From positions 10,311,868 to 10,375,867 of the forward strand of contig NC_072791.1 of the NCBI RefSeq assembly GCF_028583425.1: a DNA stretch of 64,000 nt. Direction: 5' to 3'. A model generated the notes under the pieces. It did not search any database, had not been told where the DNA came from, and saw only the letters and a program-made list of their open reading frames with translations. Made by a program: the position numbers and the translations under genes. The DNA is from Eublepharis macularius. Lineage: Eukaryota; Chordata; Lepidosauria; Squamata; Eublepharidae. How positions within the stretch are numbered: position 1 is the stretch's first letter; each line of letters starts with the position of its first letter. Positions 9,823 through 32,200 of this stretch are shown here, one piece after another.

Positions 9823-10130
9823 AGAGCCCTGTGGCGCAGAGTGGTAAGTGGCAGTACTGCAGCCCAAGCTTTGCTCAGGACCTGAGTTCAATCCTGGTGG
9901 AAACCGGGTTCAGGTAGCCGGCTCAAGGTTGACTCAGCCTTCCATCCTTCTGAGGTCGGTAAAACGAGTACCCAGTTTCCTGGGGGTGAAGTGTAGATGA
10001 CTGGGGAAGGCAATGGCAAACCACCCCGTAAAACGTCTGCTAAGAAAACGTTGTGATGCGACGTCCCCCCCATTGGTCAGTAATGACTCGGTGCTTGCAC
10101 AGGGGTCTACCTTTACCTTTACCTACTTCT
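9823..10130 (+). mobile_element. tRNA-derived SINE, long form
   Basis: Head GAGCCCTGTGGCGCAGAGTGG, B box GAGTTCAATCC, body GAAACCGGGTTCAGGTAGCC and tail CCTTTACCTTTACC. About 308 bp and close to full length. Inverse copy at 6113-6415. Confidence 0.9.
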
Positions 10131-10545
10131 ACTACTACTATTACTACTTATAGTCCACCTTTCTCACTGAGACTCAAGGTGGATTACACCTTGTAAGCCA
10201 TTATAATCAGCTGCTGAGACATTCAATAAACGATACAGTCGTGTACGGATTGAAGGAATCTGAAAACAAGCTGAAACCTGATCCAGACCTGAAACGATGG
10301 TGAAACAAAACTTCCAGTGAAATCCTAAGGTGAGTTACTACAGTCTAAGCCCATTGAGATCATTGAAAATTTCACTGTGAAGCAATTGATTAGGACGTTA
10401 AACACAATGCAGAAACTACCCAGTAGGATTATCCTTACACAATAGACGGTACTGTGGTTGCAGTTCTGGGTTGGGAAATTCCTGGAGATTTGGTCCCTCC
10501 CCTGTCCAGAACAGGCAGTTGGGAAGCACAAAGGATTCAACCTAA
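10131..10545. other. LINE-tail fragment and unassigned DNA
   Basis: 10145-10215 (AGTCCACCTTTCTCACTGAGACTC and AAGGTGGATTACA) matches tail sequences also seen near 45200 and 61210. 10459-10500 is a small reversed piece of the TAGGG MITE end (GGGTTGGGAAATTCCTGG). Confidence 0.5.
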
Positions 10546-10779
10546 GAGTGGGACCACAAGTGACGCCTGACACAGGTTGGACACTTGCCAGCTTCCCTCA
10601 AGTTTTGATGGGAAATGTGGGCAGCTTGGCGGAATGTTGGACAAGTGACAGTTGAAAAGTCCATTGGACGGCAGTCAGAGAGCCAAGCTGCGAGACCAGG
10701 ATGCCTACATTTCCCATCAAAACTTGAGGGAAGCTGACTAGTGTCCAACCTGTGTCAGGCATCACTTGTGGTCCCGCTC
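10546..10779. mobile_element. TNA-target foldback MITE, variant ends
   Basis: Begins GAGTGGGACCACAAGTGACG and ends with the inverse, with perfect TAA flanks (10543-10545 and 10780-10782). The arms carry the same ACACAGGTTGGACACTTG and AAGTTTTGATGGGAAATGT blocks as the other copies; the centre is an unrelated spacer of about 80 bp. Confidence 0.9.
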
Positions 10780-10829
10780 TAAGGTGCTCTTTATGACATC
10801 CCTGTAACAGAACCACGATACTACCTATG

Positions 10830-11062
10830 TAGGGTTGCCAGCCTCCAGGTAGTGGCTGGAGATCTCCTGGAATTACAACTGGTCTCCAGGCCACAGAGAT
10901 CAGTTCATCTGGAGAAAATGGCTACTTTGGGGGGGGGGTGGAGTCTATGGAATTATGCCATGCCAAGGTCCTTTCCCTCCCCAAACCCCACTGTCTCCAG
11001 GTTTCTCCAGGTTTCACCGCCCAGCTCTCTAGGAATTTCCCAACTTGAATCTGGCAACTCTA
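10830..11062 (+). mobile_element. TAGGG hAT-like MITE, full length
   Basis: TAGGGTTGCCAGCCTCCAGG to TGGCAACTCTA with flanks TACCTATG (10822-10829) and TACCTACG (11063-11070). Contains a G9 run near 10930 and a short local duplication (CTCCAGGTTT) near 11000. Confidence 0.88.
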
Positions 11063-11070
11063 TACCTACG

Positions 11071-11879
11071 GGAGGGCAGTGCCCATTCTATTCGCTTTTG
11101 TAAATGGTGGGCTATACTGCCCATCATAACCAGGAAATCAGTGTTGAAGCTTGCTCAGGAATTACAACTATTTTTAGAAAGAAATCAGAGGTTGTTTATG
11201 GGGAAAGTGGAGCGGACCTTTTTTTGTTTTCCAAGACTCTGGCAGATTTGTATGGTTATGGTATGATCTGAAAGCAGGATTCCCAGCCCTGCCCTGGCAA
11301 ATGCCAGGAGATTTCTGGGGTGGCGTCAGGGCCCAGCCAGGAAAATTTCACAAAGGACTCCACTGGTTGGTTTTATGGAGATTTATTGTAAAATTGCAGT
11401 TCATGGTATAACGAAGGTTTTGTTAGGAATGATATCATAGGCTCAGACACAAATACATAAAAGTACTAGCCCCCTCTCTTGGGTGTTGGAACCACAAGGC
11501 TTCAAGGTCAGAATTCCACAGCTTCCTGTACAAACATCCTCGGCTAGAAAAACACTTTTTGCTATTCTCTGAGTCTCCACTGGGGCTGGAAGTGAGGATG
11601 CCAAACTCCAGGCAGGAGCAACTCCTGGAGAGGGTTAGAATATTGAGGACGCCAATTTCTACATATTGCTGTAGGAATTTCCACAATCTTTATGATCTTA
11701 ACCATCAAGATAGAAATAATTCTTAGAGTGGCATGAAGTGATCAGTTTCAGTGGTAGGGCCATCGGCCATGATATCACTTCCTGGTGACATTCTAGCAAT
11801 TCCTTCAAACACTATGGGCGGAAAGTAGTGAGGAGAGAGGCTTGCTTGAGGGCAGGGCAGGAAATTGCCCACTGTCACT
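11071..11879. other. Unassigned intergenic DNA
   Basis: No exon-like structure or classifiable repeat recognised. Confidence 0.4.
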
Positions 11880-12240
11880 AAACAAATGGCAACTGTGTCT
11901 AGAAGCCCCCGGTTCAAATCTCCACTCTACCATGAATTTTGCTGAGTGGCCTCGAGCCAGTCTCAGAGCCAAGCTACAAGTGACGCCTTACACAGGTTGG
12001 ACACTTGTCAGCTTCCCTCAAGTTTTGATGGGAAATGTAGGCGTCCTGGTTTTACAACTTGGCTCTCCATTACAGCTGCAAGACGAGGACGCCTACATTT
12101 CCCATCAAAACTTGAGGGAAGCTGACAAGTGTCCAACCTGTGTCAGGCGTCACTTGTAGCTTTGCTCTCAGGCTTATCATAGGGCTTTCGTTCAGATAAA
12201 ATGGAGGAAGGAACGGAGAATTATATGCACTGCCATGAGA
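11880..12240 (+). mobile_element. SINE split by a foldback MITE
   Basis: 11880-11962 carries GGTTCAAATCTCCACTCT (B-box region) and GAGTGGCCTCGAGCCAGTC. The right part after 12168 resumes with AGGCTTATC and GATAAAATGGAGGA, as expected from intact SINEs of this family. Confidence 0.7.
11966..12167. mobile_element. TNA-target foldback MITE
   Basis: Arms start GAGCCAAGCTACAAGTGACG and end GCTTTGCTC. Flanked by TCA on both sides (11963-11965 and 12168-12170). 202 bp, the same length as the copy at 8200-8401. Confidence 0.92.
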
Positions 12241-12254
12241 ATGTGAATGTGTCA

Positions 12255-12420
12255 CTGTAAAGTACTGGATTTAGGACTAGCCAGACTCAGGTTCAAATCC
12301 ACACTTGCCATGAAGCACTCAGTCATTCTCACCAACTTCATGGAGTTGTTGTGAGGCAAAACCAGAGATCCTCCACCTGGACAGCAGACTGGATAAAAAT
12401 GTGCTAAATAAATAAAGCAG
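12255..12420 (+). mobile_element. SINE fragment
   Basis: Has AGGTTCAAATCC (B box), ATGGAGTTGTTGTGAGGCAAA and an AATAAATAAA tail. The head is degraded. Confidence 0.6.
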
Positions 12421-12690
12421 ATTTAAGCCTTTGTGAATTAGAATAACCGTTTATATCCGGTGTGAAAAAATGATAAGGTATAAGAACTTCTGAAGAGCTT
12501 TGTTGGAGACCCTTGAGATCAGCAATTCAGCATCTTATCTCCAGTAATGACCAGCTGGATGCTTCTGAGAAGCCTGCAAGGAGGACATGCAACTCACAGC
12601 GCTACCCCAGAAATAACATCCATCCCTTTTGAGAAGGGGGTGGTGGTCTGCTTTCATAACTCCGGAGCGGCACCTGCTGATAGAAACAGG

Positions 12691-13133
12691 CAGGGCTTTT
12701 TTTCAGCTGGAACGTGGTGGAACGGAGTTCTGGCACCGCTTGAAAATGGTCACATGGCCGGTGGCCCCGCCCCCTGATCTCCAGACAGAGCGGAGTTTAG
12801 ATCGCCCTCCCTGCCGCTGCAGCACAGAGGGCAATCTAAACTCCCCTCTGTCTGGAGATCAGGGGGCGGGGCCACCAGCCATGTGACCATTTTCAAGCGG
12901 TGCCAGAACTCCATTCCACTGCATTCCAGCTGAAAAAAAGCCCTGGATGGTTCTATGCAACATTCAGCTTTTTCAATGTAGCAGGGGAAGCAGACATGCC
13001 ACCGGCCATGTGACCATTTTCGCGGAGGGCTATTGAAACTTTTAAAAACTCCCCGCTTGTTCCAGCTGACCCAAAGTGACGTCATTGTGCGGCCCTGAGT
13101 TCCCCCACCTCTTTTCCCAGAAAAAAAGCCCTG
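12691..13133. mobile_element. CAGGG foldback hAT-like element, compound
   Basis: 12691-12945 is a palindromic copy like 8490-8748. It is followed by a short spacer and a second right end (about 12990-13133, ending GAAAAAAAGCCCTG). Flanks match best around the whole unit: GAAACAGG at 12683-12690 and GGAACAAG at 13134-13141 (6 of 8). The right part matches the reversed left part of the copy at 13571-13900, so it is probably a longer family form with internal rearrangement. Confidence 0.75.
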
Positions 13134-13387
13134 GGAACAAGTAATGGAATCATTCCAGCAGCAAAGATTAAAGCCTGGAGGTATTACAATATCAGGTCGA
13201 CGAGTGTAGTGCGTGGAGTAAGCCCCTAGTCTCAGCCGTACCCACCTTTTTTAGACATATTAATTGGTTCTTCTTAACATGTTGCATCACACTGTAGTCC
13301 TTTCCTAACATTAGCTTGTTTTTGTTAAGCTTTGGACTGCTTCTTTCTTAATTAATCGTATTTATCCTATTTCATTATATTATTTGT

Positions 13388-14215
13388 TTTCATTATTTAT
13401 TTACTTTGCAACGTTTGTACCCTGACTTTCTGCCCTCATAAAGGCCACCAAGGCGGCTAACAAATTTTAAAAAAGTATATAACAAAAGCACATCTTAAAA
13501 ACTATCAAAACCAACAAAAATATGTCATGAAAACAATTAAAAACAAAGCTAAAATACATTTACAAACGTACAGGGCTTTTTTTCTGGGAAAAGAGGTGGT
13601 GGAACTCAGTGGTGGAACTCAGGACCGCACAATGACGTCACTTTGGGTCAGCTGGAACAAGGGGGGAGTTTTTTAAAGTTTAAATCATCCTAGGCGAAAA
13701 TGGTCACATGACCAGTGGCCCCACCCCCTGATCTCCAGACAGAGGGGAGTTTAGATTGCCCTCTGCACCGCTGGTGGCACAGAGGGCAATCTAAGCTCCC
13801 CTCTGTCTGGAGATCAGGGGGCGGGGCCACCGGCCATGTGACCATTTTCCAGAGGTGCCGGAACTCCGTTCCACTGCGTTCCAGCTGAAAAAAAGCCCTG
13901 CAAATGTATAAAAACAACAATTAAAACAGGATCACTGAGAGAATGCCAAAGGAAACAAAAATGTCTTAACCTGCTAGTGTAAGATGGCAACGGAAGGGGA
14001 CAAGCGAGTTTCCCCGGGGAGAGAGTTCCAGAGTTTTGAGCAAGTCCTTTCCCGAGTTGCCACCCAGTTAGTCTCAAAGGGTGGCGTCACCCAAAGGAAG
14101 GCCTCCAAGATGACCACAGTGGTCAGGTAGGTTCATAAGGGAGCAGGTGGTCCTTAAGCTAGGTTGTTCTCAAATGACATATGGCTTTGGAGGTCGACAC
14201 CAGCACCCCATGAGA
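13388..14215 (-). mobile_element. L2-like LINE 3' end, interrupted
   Basis: 13388-13570 (TTTGTACCCTGACTTTCTGCC, GGCGGCTAACAAATTTT) resembles LINE tail sequence. 13909-14215 (GAGAGAGTTCCAGAG, CCGAGTTGCCACCC, AGGTTCATAAGGGAGCAGG) resembles the end of an L2-type ORF read on the minus strand. The CAGGG element at 13571-13900 splits them. Confidence 0.6.
13571..13900. mobile_element. CAGGG foldback hAT-like MITE, 330 bp
   Basis: CAGGGCTTTTTTTCTGGG to GAAAAAAAGCCCTG, flanked by CAAACGTA (13563-13570) and CAAATGTA (13901-13908). Contains the same palindromic core as 8490-8748 plus an extra left segment with AATGACGTCACTTTGGG. Confidence 0.9.
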
Positions 14216-14293
14216 GTGAGGCTGCACATCCTGATCTCTTTAGGCTTGCTAGGCTGCGGCTGGAGACCCAAGAGGTACAACTGGGGGTTCATA

Positions 14294-14513
14294 TAGGGTT
14301 GCCAGCCTCTAGGTAGTAGTTGGAGATCTCCTGGAATTACAACTCGTCTCCAGGCCACAGAGATCAGTTCCCCTGGAGAAAAATGGCTACTTTGGGAGGT
14401 GGACTCTGTGGAATTATGCCATGCCAAGGTCCTTTCCCTTCCCAAACCCCACTTTCTCCAGGTTTCACCCCTCAGATCTCTAAGAATTTCCCAACTTGGA
14501 GTTGGCAACCCTA
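14294..14513 (+). mobile_element. TAGGG hAT-like MITE, full length
   Basis: TAGGGTTGCCAGCCTCTAGG to TTGGCAACCCTA. The flanks are GGTTCATA and CATTCATA (6 of 8). Confidence 0.85.
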
Positions 14514-15027
14514 CATTCATACCAAACCTCTGGCTGTTCCAACGCCTTCTCCTCTCCCGCTCCAATTGGTGATTTTTTGTATCTCCAAAACGGTTTCCTC
14601 CTTTCGCATCTGAAGCAATGAGTTCTGATTCAGAAAACCCCATGCTTTAAATCCCAGGCCTTAAGGTGCCACCGGGATTCTGTTTTATTTTGCTGCATAT
14701 TAATTCCGATATACGATATATTAATTCTGGAATTACTCTGTACGGCAAGCTTGCCTTAGGAAGGCCAAAGACGTAAGGGAATCAGGAACGCTTCCTTGCA
14801 ATTGCTGAGTTGCTTATCAATAGACAAAATAAAGAATGAGCGGTGCCTTATTCCTTTGGGTTTCTGTGGTTCTGAAGGTGCTACAAGAACAGCAAATATG
14901 GTAAAGTCAAAAGACCTTCTTCTTGCTAACTAAAAGGGAAATGTTCCAAGCAGAAAACATTGGGAAGGCATCTTGCTCATCAGACAGAAATTTCGCAACT
15001 ATTGATCAGTGATACTTAGTAATATTA
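14514..15027. other. Unassigned intergenic DNA
   Basis: No gene or classifiable repeat seen. Confidence 0.4.
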
Positions 15028-15239
15028 CAGAATGCCAACTCTGGATGGGGAAATTCCTGGAGATTTGGGGGAGTGGAGCCTGGAGAGGACAGAGTTTGGG
15101 GACAGGAGAGACTTCAGCTAGGAATAATGCCCTAGAGTTCACCCTCCAAATTTCCTCCAGGGGAACTGATTTCTGTCGCCTGGGGACCAGTTGTAATTCC
15201 AGGAGAAGTCCAGGCCCCGCCTGGAGATTGGCAACCTTA
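15028..15239 (-). mobile_element. TAGGG hAT-like MITE, inverted, near full length
   Basis: Read on the minus strand it starts AAGGTTGCCAATCTCC and ends GAGTTGGCATTC. No clear 8-bp flank survives. Confidence 0.8.
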
Positions 15240-15489
15240 TCGACAATAATTTATTTAGCACTTTCAGGTGTTAAAGAGCTTCCCACACTTGACCTTAATA
15301 AACAGGAGTCTTGTGGTACCTTAAAGACTAAGAAAATTTAAGTTCAGCATACCTGCACTGGGGCCCTGTTGTCAGACCCTAACTCCGTTGGAAAGATGCA
15401 AGACACAATCTCGCCACCTGTACAACAGCCCTGTGGAGTAGCACATAGCAACAGCAACAAAGGAAAATACAACTGCAACCTTTCATGCT

Positions 15490-15812
15490 TAATGTGTGTG
15501 TTATATGGTGTCAAGTCACCACCGACCTATGGCGACCCTATGAAGGAAAGGCCTCCAAAATGTCCTATCGTTAACAGACTTGCTCAGATCTTGCAAACTG
15601 GGGGAAGTGGCTTCTTTTATTGAGTCCAGCCACCTCGTTTTGGGTCTTTCTCTTTTCCGACTGCCTTCCACTTTTCTTAGCATTCTTGGCTTTTCCAGAG
15701 AATCTTGTCTTCTCATGATGTAACCAAAGTTAGCTTCTAGGGAGAATTCAGGCTTGAATAGGTGTGCAATTCTAATGAATCTAATTGTGATGTTACCAAC
15801 ATAGAGAATCAC
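15490..15812 (-). mobile_element. BovB/RTE LINE, 3' end fragment
   Basis: The minus-strand translation contains FGYIMRRQDSLEKP, KVEGSRKRERPKTRWLDS and the IKEAT and VNDRTFWR segments, the diagnostic C-terminus of the BovB/RTE reverse transcriptase ORF. It ends near a TGACTTGACACC-type 3' end (15516 downwards). BovB is abundant in squamates, which supports the host assignment. Everything upstream is missing. Confidence 0.88.
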
Positions 15813-15961
15813 CTTTGATGCTTAATGTGAAATTTCAATTAACGTAATTCTGATATTACCAAAACGGGAAACCAATTAGCATAGGGAAATGACAGCCGAA
15901 TCAGATTATGACAGTAGATTGTTGCCCGTACGGCGGTAGTAGAAAATAGACAAAAAAACAC

Positions 15962-15967
15962 AAAAAA
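15962..15967 (-). terminator. Pol III terminator of tRNA-Lys
   Basis: A run of six T residues on the minus strand, six bases downstream of the tRNA 3' end. Confidence 0.85.
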
Positions 15968-15973
15968 GTTAAT

Positions 15974-16046
15974 CGCCCAACGTGGGGCTCGAACCCACGA
16001 CCCTGGGATTAAGAGTCCCATGCTCTACCGACTGAGCTAGCCGGGC
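15974..16046 (-). tRNA. tRNA-Lys (anticodon CUU)
   Basis: A 73-nt minus-strand gene starting GCCCGGCTAGCTCAGTCGG and ending GTTGGGCG, with a 7-bp acceptor stem containing one G-T wobble-type pair. A box TAGCTCAGTCGG and B box GGTTCGAGCCC are intact. The anticodon CTT occupies 16013-16011 in the loop CTCTTAA. It has no intron. It looks functional: all core bases match the vertebrate tRNA-Lys(CUU) I know. The gene sits about 0.3 kb upstream of the PSMA3 start codon in divergent orientation; human also has a tRNA-Lys(CUU) just upstream of PSMA3 (from memory), so the pairing may be ancestral. Confidence 0.97.
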
Positions 16047-16084
16047 GCTGGTACAAAATTTTGAGAAGTGCCTTCTTAACAGCT

Positions 16085-16362
16085 CAATTTACGCATGCGC
16101 GTTCCACCCTCAAAACTACGTTCAACCCAAGCGGCAGTGACTCGACGATCCTCCCGTTAGGTGCGCGCGCACATCCCAGCAACCCTGTTTCGATTGGCCG
16201 GGCGGTCCTCGGGGCTGTCCAATGGGCGCGCGCGTTGTTAGCCGAGGCCGGAGGCGCGCGAGTGGGTGAGAGTCTGAGGGGGGGAAAGAAAAAAGACGGC
16301 AGGCCGGTGAGGGGCGAGCGCGGTTGGTTCGGCTCGGTTCGGCTTTTGGGCTCTTCTCCGCC
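16085..16362 (+). promoter_or_regulatory. PSMA3: PSMA3 promoter and 5' UTR
   Basis: A CpG-rich segment ending at the PSMA3 start codon. It contains an NRF1-type site ACGCATGCGC (16091-16100), an inverted CCAAT box ATTGG (16193-16197) and a forward CCAAT box (16219-16223) 26 bp apart. The transcription start is not resolved but should lie at about 16260-16330. No TATA box is visible, as usual for proteasome genes. Confidence 0.8.
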
Positions 16363-28186
<11,824 letters not shown>

Positions 28187-28320
28187 CACATTGTTACTTT
28201 AAGTTACAAATATTTTAATCTTTACTGCAGGCCTGTTTATTAATTGCCATTATGTGTGTGCTGGAAGAATATTTGTGACCAGTTTGCACTAAAATAAATT
28301 TTTCCAATTTCTGTTTATCA
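28187..28320 (+). other. PSMA3: PSMA3 3' UTR
   Basis: A short 3' UTR of about 130 nt from the stop codon to a probable cleavage site just past the AATAAA. The GTTTATC and CTTTGATTTTT sequence after it can serve as the downstream element. Confidence 0.75.
28293..28298 (+). terminator. PSMA3: PSMA3 polyadenylation signal
   Basis: Canonical AATAAA 107 nt after the stop codon. Confidence 0.9.
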
Positions 28321-28433
28321 AAGTGCTTCTTTGATTTTTAAAAGCTAGGTCTTGGCCCAAGGCTTTGGCACGGGCGAGGAGGCCAGAATATATTGGCTGG
28401 GATATAATGAGCCACGCAACTAGCTCTGTATGC

Positions 28434-29220
28434 TTGAATGAATGAATTTATTTGCGGTCAGAGACCATTACACTGGCAATACATCCTTAACAGTCAATAA
28501 AATAGTTAAACCCAGCGTAAAAGTGTAAAGGACATAGGAAAATACATTTAGCATTTAAAATCTTATCTTAGAATGTATATAGTTCTCTGGGAACCGCAGT
28601 ACTTCTAATATTTAAAACATTGACGTTAAAATAAGTTAAAATCGTAAAAAGAGCAGGACAGACTATGTATGGCTATACTTTTTATTACAGGATTTAACCA
28701 TATAGACACAGAATTTGGCTATTTGCCTGGAGATAGTTGGATTTTCATCAATTAGGAGTTTCTCCGGGCAGGCCGTATTTGCCTCTGCAATTGGTGTGTC
28801 TAAGAGTGGGGAAATAAACTTGTCCCTATAGACTTGATGGAAAAGACAGTGAAAGAACATATGAATAAGTGATTCCACTTCACCAATGGCGCAATGGCAG
28901 CGTCTGTCCTCGTGTGGGATCTTTTTGTATTTAACTTTGCATCGGGCCAGGGTGAAAGCTCTTCTGTAAGATGGGACTTCCAAATGAGTGAGATATCTGG
29001 CCATATCCATAACATATCTAGATTCCCTAGGGGCCATAAAATGAGATTGAGCTAAATCTCGTTGGCGCTCTATGTCTCACCCTTTGTTTAATAATACTTT
29101 TTGCCTGGGCACTGCTCTGTATGCTTCTTGGGGACTTTTGAGTTTATACTGTTTAAACAGAAGCCATCTGAATGCTATATGATCATAATTCCCAGTCCTT
29201 TTGGTATGATGACCCACAAG
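28434..29220 (-). mobile_element. Non-LTR retrotransposon, 3' end fragment
   Basis: The minus-strand frame at 29037-28663 has MARYLTHLEVPSYRRAFTLA, then YKKIPHEDRRCHC, GEVESLIHMFFHC and VYRDKFISPLL. This cysteine/histidine-bearing C-terminus is typical of an abundant squamate LINE ORF2. The segment between RAFTLARC and YKKIP is shorter than I expect, suggesting a deletion. The 3' end at 28434 carries an ATTC-type short tandem tail. Clade not assigned. Confidence 0.75.
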
Positions 29221-32200
29221 TCAAAATTTACTTGCTATTGAGTCCAACTTGAAAGAAACGATGCATTCACAAATCATCATAACTGCTAGGACATGTCCTT
29301 CTAAAACCAGAGACACTTTTTTTTTGAACAGCAGACATCCAGTCAAAAACTTTTCAGAGTCCACCTGGGTGATATCTGAAGCTTTTCAGAGCCTCACCAT
29401 TATTTCTTCCCCGTCCCCGTTCTTCTGAACCCTGGTAATTAAGGAACAGTCAGAAGTAGAACTACAGCACTTTTTGTTAGTCTCGGGAGGCAGCATGGGG
29501 TATTATAGACGTCTTCAGGAGGAGGGGGGCATGTATACCTCAATAAACAGTAGTAGTTTGCTCCTAAGGATTGCATATTTCAGTAGGAGAAAATGCTGCC
29601 CTTCCAGGATAGTAAATGTGACTGCAGCTGTAAGAAGCTTGTGTAACCTCAGAACATGCCTCTCTCTATGCGTGGCATGATCATCTGTATCAAGCTGAGA
29701 AGCTTTATGGGCTTGGCGCGGTGGGGAAAATGTAAGCTGTTTTGGGTCCTCTGTAGAACGAGGGGTATAAATGAAAGTTGCTTGCAGTAGTCGTTGAACC
29801 GTTCAAACAGTGGCTTTCAGGGGCTGTTGATTGTCTTGCTTTATTTTTGTCTTGTCCGTTTCATAGGTAGGAAAGTTAGGTATGGATGGGCGGCCCCAGA
29901 CAACCAGGTTGCAGGAATTGTCCATAGTTAGGTCATTGTGAAATATAAGACGACGTGGCTGTATTTAACTGGATAGCAGTGGAATGGTGGGAGTTGAGTT
30001 ACCTCCCCTGCAACTGTGTCTGTGACCCAAACAAACAACTTGGTTCTCTCACACACTGACTGGATCTAGACTTGCGTTTTCCACTAACAGAACTCGCTTC
30101 AGTCGGCAGAACGTTCTGCCTCCTTCCCTCCTGCTTTAGGGTCCTGCTTCCGTTGATCCTGAAATACTTCTAGGCATTGGGAGAATCCTCAGGAATGACA
30201 TCAGGGCAAATGGAGGCCTTTTCTGTGTTAGTGGATTTATTATAAGTGGTGGGAGAGAAGAAAATACAATTCAAAAGAAACTAGTCATGTAGTCAACAGT
30301 GCTTACTCTTAAAGGCAAAAGCCGCGGTATTTGGCCGCAACCTGATTAGTAACTTTACATTGGAAACCCCCCTGCTGATTACTCTGTGTGGGTGGTCAGG
30401 GAGACCCTAGTTCTGTGTCACTGGTGAAGATAAGGTATGGCTGTAACTACACAGAAGCCGTTCCAGGTCACTCAAAACGGTATCTCTGGCTTTTTTCACT
30501 CGTAGGGGTTGAGGGGGAAAGAGCTGCTATTAATCAGCAAGAGTTTCATCTTAATTTTAGTTCTTGTAATGGCTGAAGTAGTCCTGCAGCTACACAGGGG
30601 CTGTAAATCAGCTTTACTGGTACCTTTTGCCAGAAAAGAGAACCGGAGCTGAATTCAGCATTGAAACCGCTCACCTATTGTGCCGAGAGCACAAGAACCT
30701 GTGCCTAACGCCACCCCACAGCGGGAGGGCAACGTGAGAAGGAATAAAACACAGCTTACTGTTGGACCCTTGAAATATTCTCTGAGATAGTAATACAGTA
30801 AACGCTAAAATTTGTACGTTTATAGTAGTATACATTCGCTGTTTCTGATCCTTCAAATAAAGTAGGGCATGCCTGAGAGTTGCTGCTCCCTAGAGTCAAT
30901 ACCTACGTCAGACATCCTGAGGAGGTTGTCAAGCCATGAACTTTACAACCTCTCAGGATTCCATGCAGCAAGCTGGAGATGTTACAACTGCTATGGTTGC
31001 CAAACACTGTGTTGGCAATGGTATCCATCTGTGGACATGATGAAGCAATGAGTTTTTACTAACAGAAAATGTTTTCCCCCATGTGTCTGCTTTTACCTAT
31101 TTCATGCATCCAGGAAGATGAAAACAGATGCAATTTTTGTTGGTATCGGGCATGAATATGTGCCCCCCCCCCCATAACATTCTATTACTCCCATCTTCTG
31201 CAAGGTTACTGCAGTTGTAGCCAGATGTTTATTCACTGTGGGTTTTATGTTGGTCAAAACTTCCTGTAACAGGAAAGACTTTCATGGGAAGTTTGCAGGT
31301 GCCACACATGCTGTGGTTTGACCAACCCATTCTGTTGTTTGTGCTATTACTTCACTCTCTAAGTATGCGATACACTCAAGTTGAACAGAACAGAGCCTTA
31401 CTACTATACACAGCTATCGAGTCAGCTGTTAAGCTATGGCTGCTAGGATACAATATTTTGACACTGATGCAGCCAGGTCCTCAGAAATGTTACCTTGAGA
31501 ACAAATGACAGAAAATGAAATGGGGCCACAGATTCACACAATTTGTAAGCCGTCTTGTGTACTGCATCCAGGTTTGGTTTTGCACTGGCACAAGAGAGTA
31601 ATGAGTAATTGGTTTCAAAGCTGGAGGAGGATGCGTGTGGTAAAACGGGGCAAGCCTTGTACCCCACTTTCAGCAATTATGCTGGGGCAGGTGCCCTAAC
31701 TAAGATAAAATTATCTGCTCAACTTCAGGGTGGCCTTTCAAAACACAGTTCTAAGCTATTTTATACACTGGAACCAAATCCTAGTTTAGTTTCACATTTA
31801 CTAGGGAGGGAGGGGCAAAAGTGTTACTAGAGTTTGGGGTCGAGGGAAGGGTTGTAAGAAAAAGGAACAGGTTGTGCTGTCCAGTAGGGGAGCTAGTTGT
31901 CTCACAACTTGTGGCACATAATGCCATGCCAGCAAATCCTGCCAATGCAAAAAGCTTTCCTGCATATTGTGTGCAAATTTTATGCTGGGAATATTTCTAA
32001 ACATTTGACGGGAAACTACTAAAAGGTGTATGAAAGCCCAAATGTATACCTGGAGAAAGGCACAAACCAGACCCACACAGCCTTAATATGCTGTCATACT
32101 AGAAGCCTTTATTTCAAGAGGAATGTTAATTGAGAAGGAAAGTCCAATCTTTATAGACAGCATACAATATGTAATTAAAAATAGTTCTGAAATTTGATAA

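Noticed and set aside
30914-30959. 15-bp hairpin ATCCTGAGGAGGTTGT with a 15-nt loop
   Set aside because: Too short and bulged to stand out from chance in 64 kb; mentioned only as a spacer detail.
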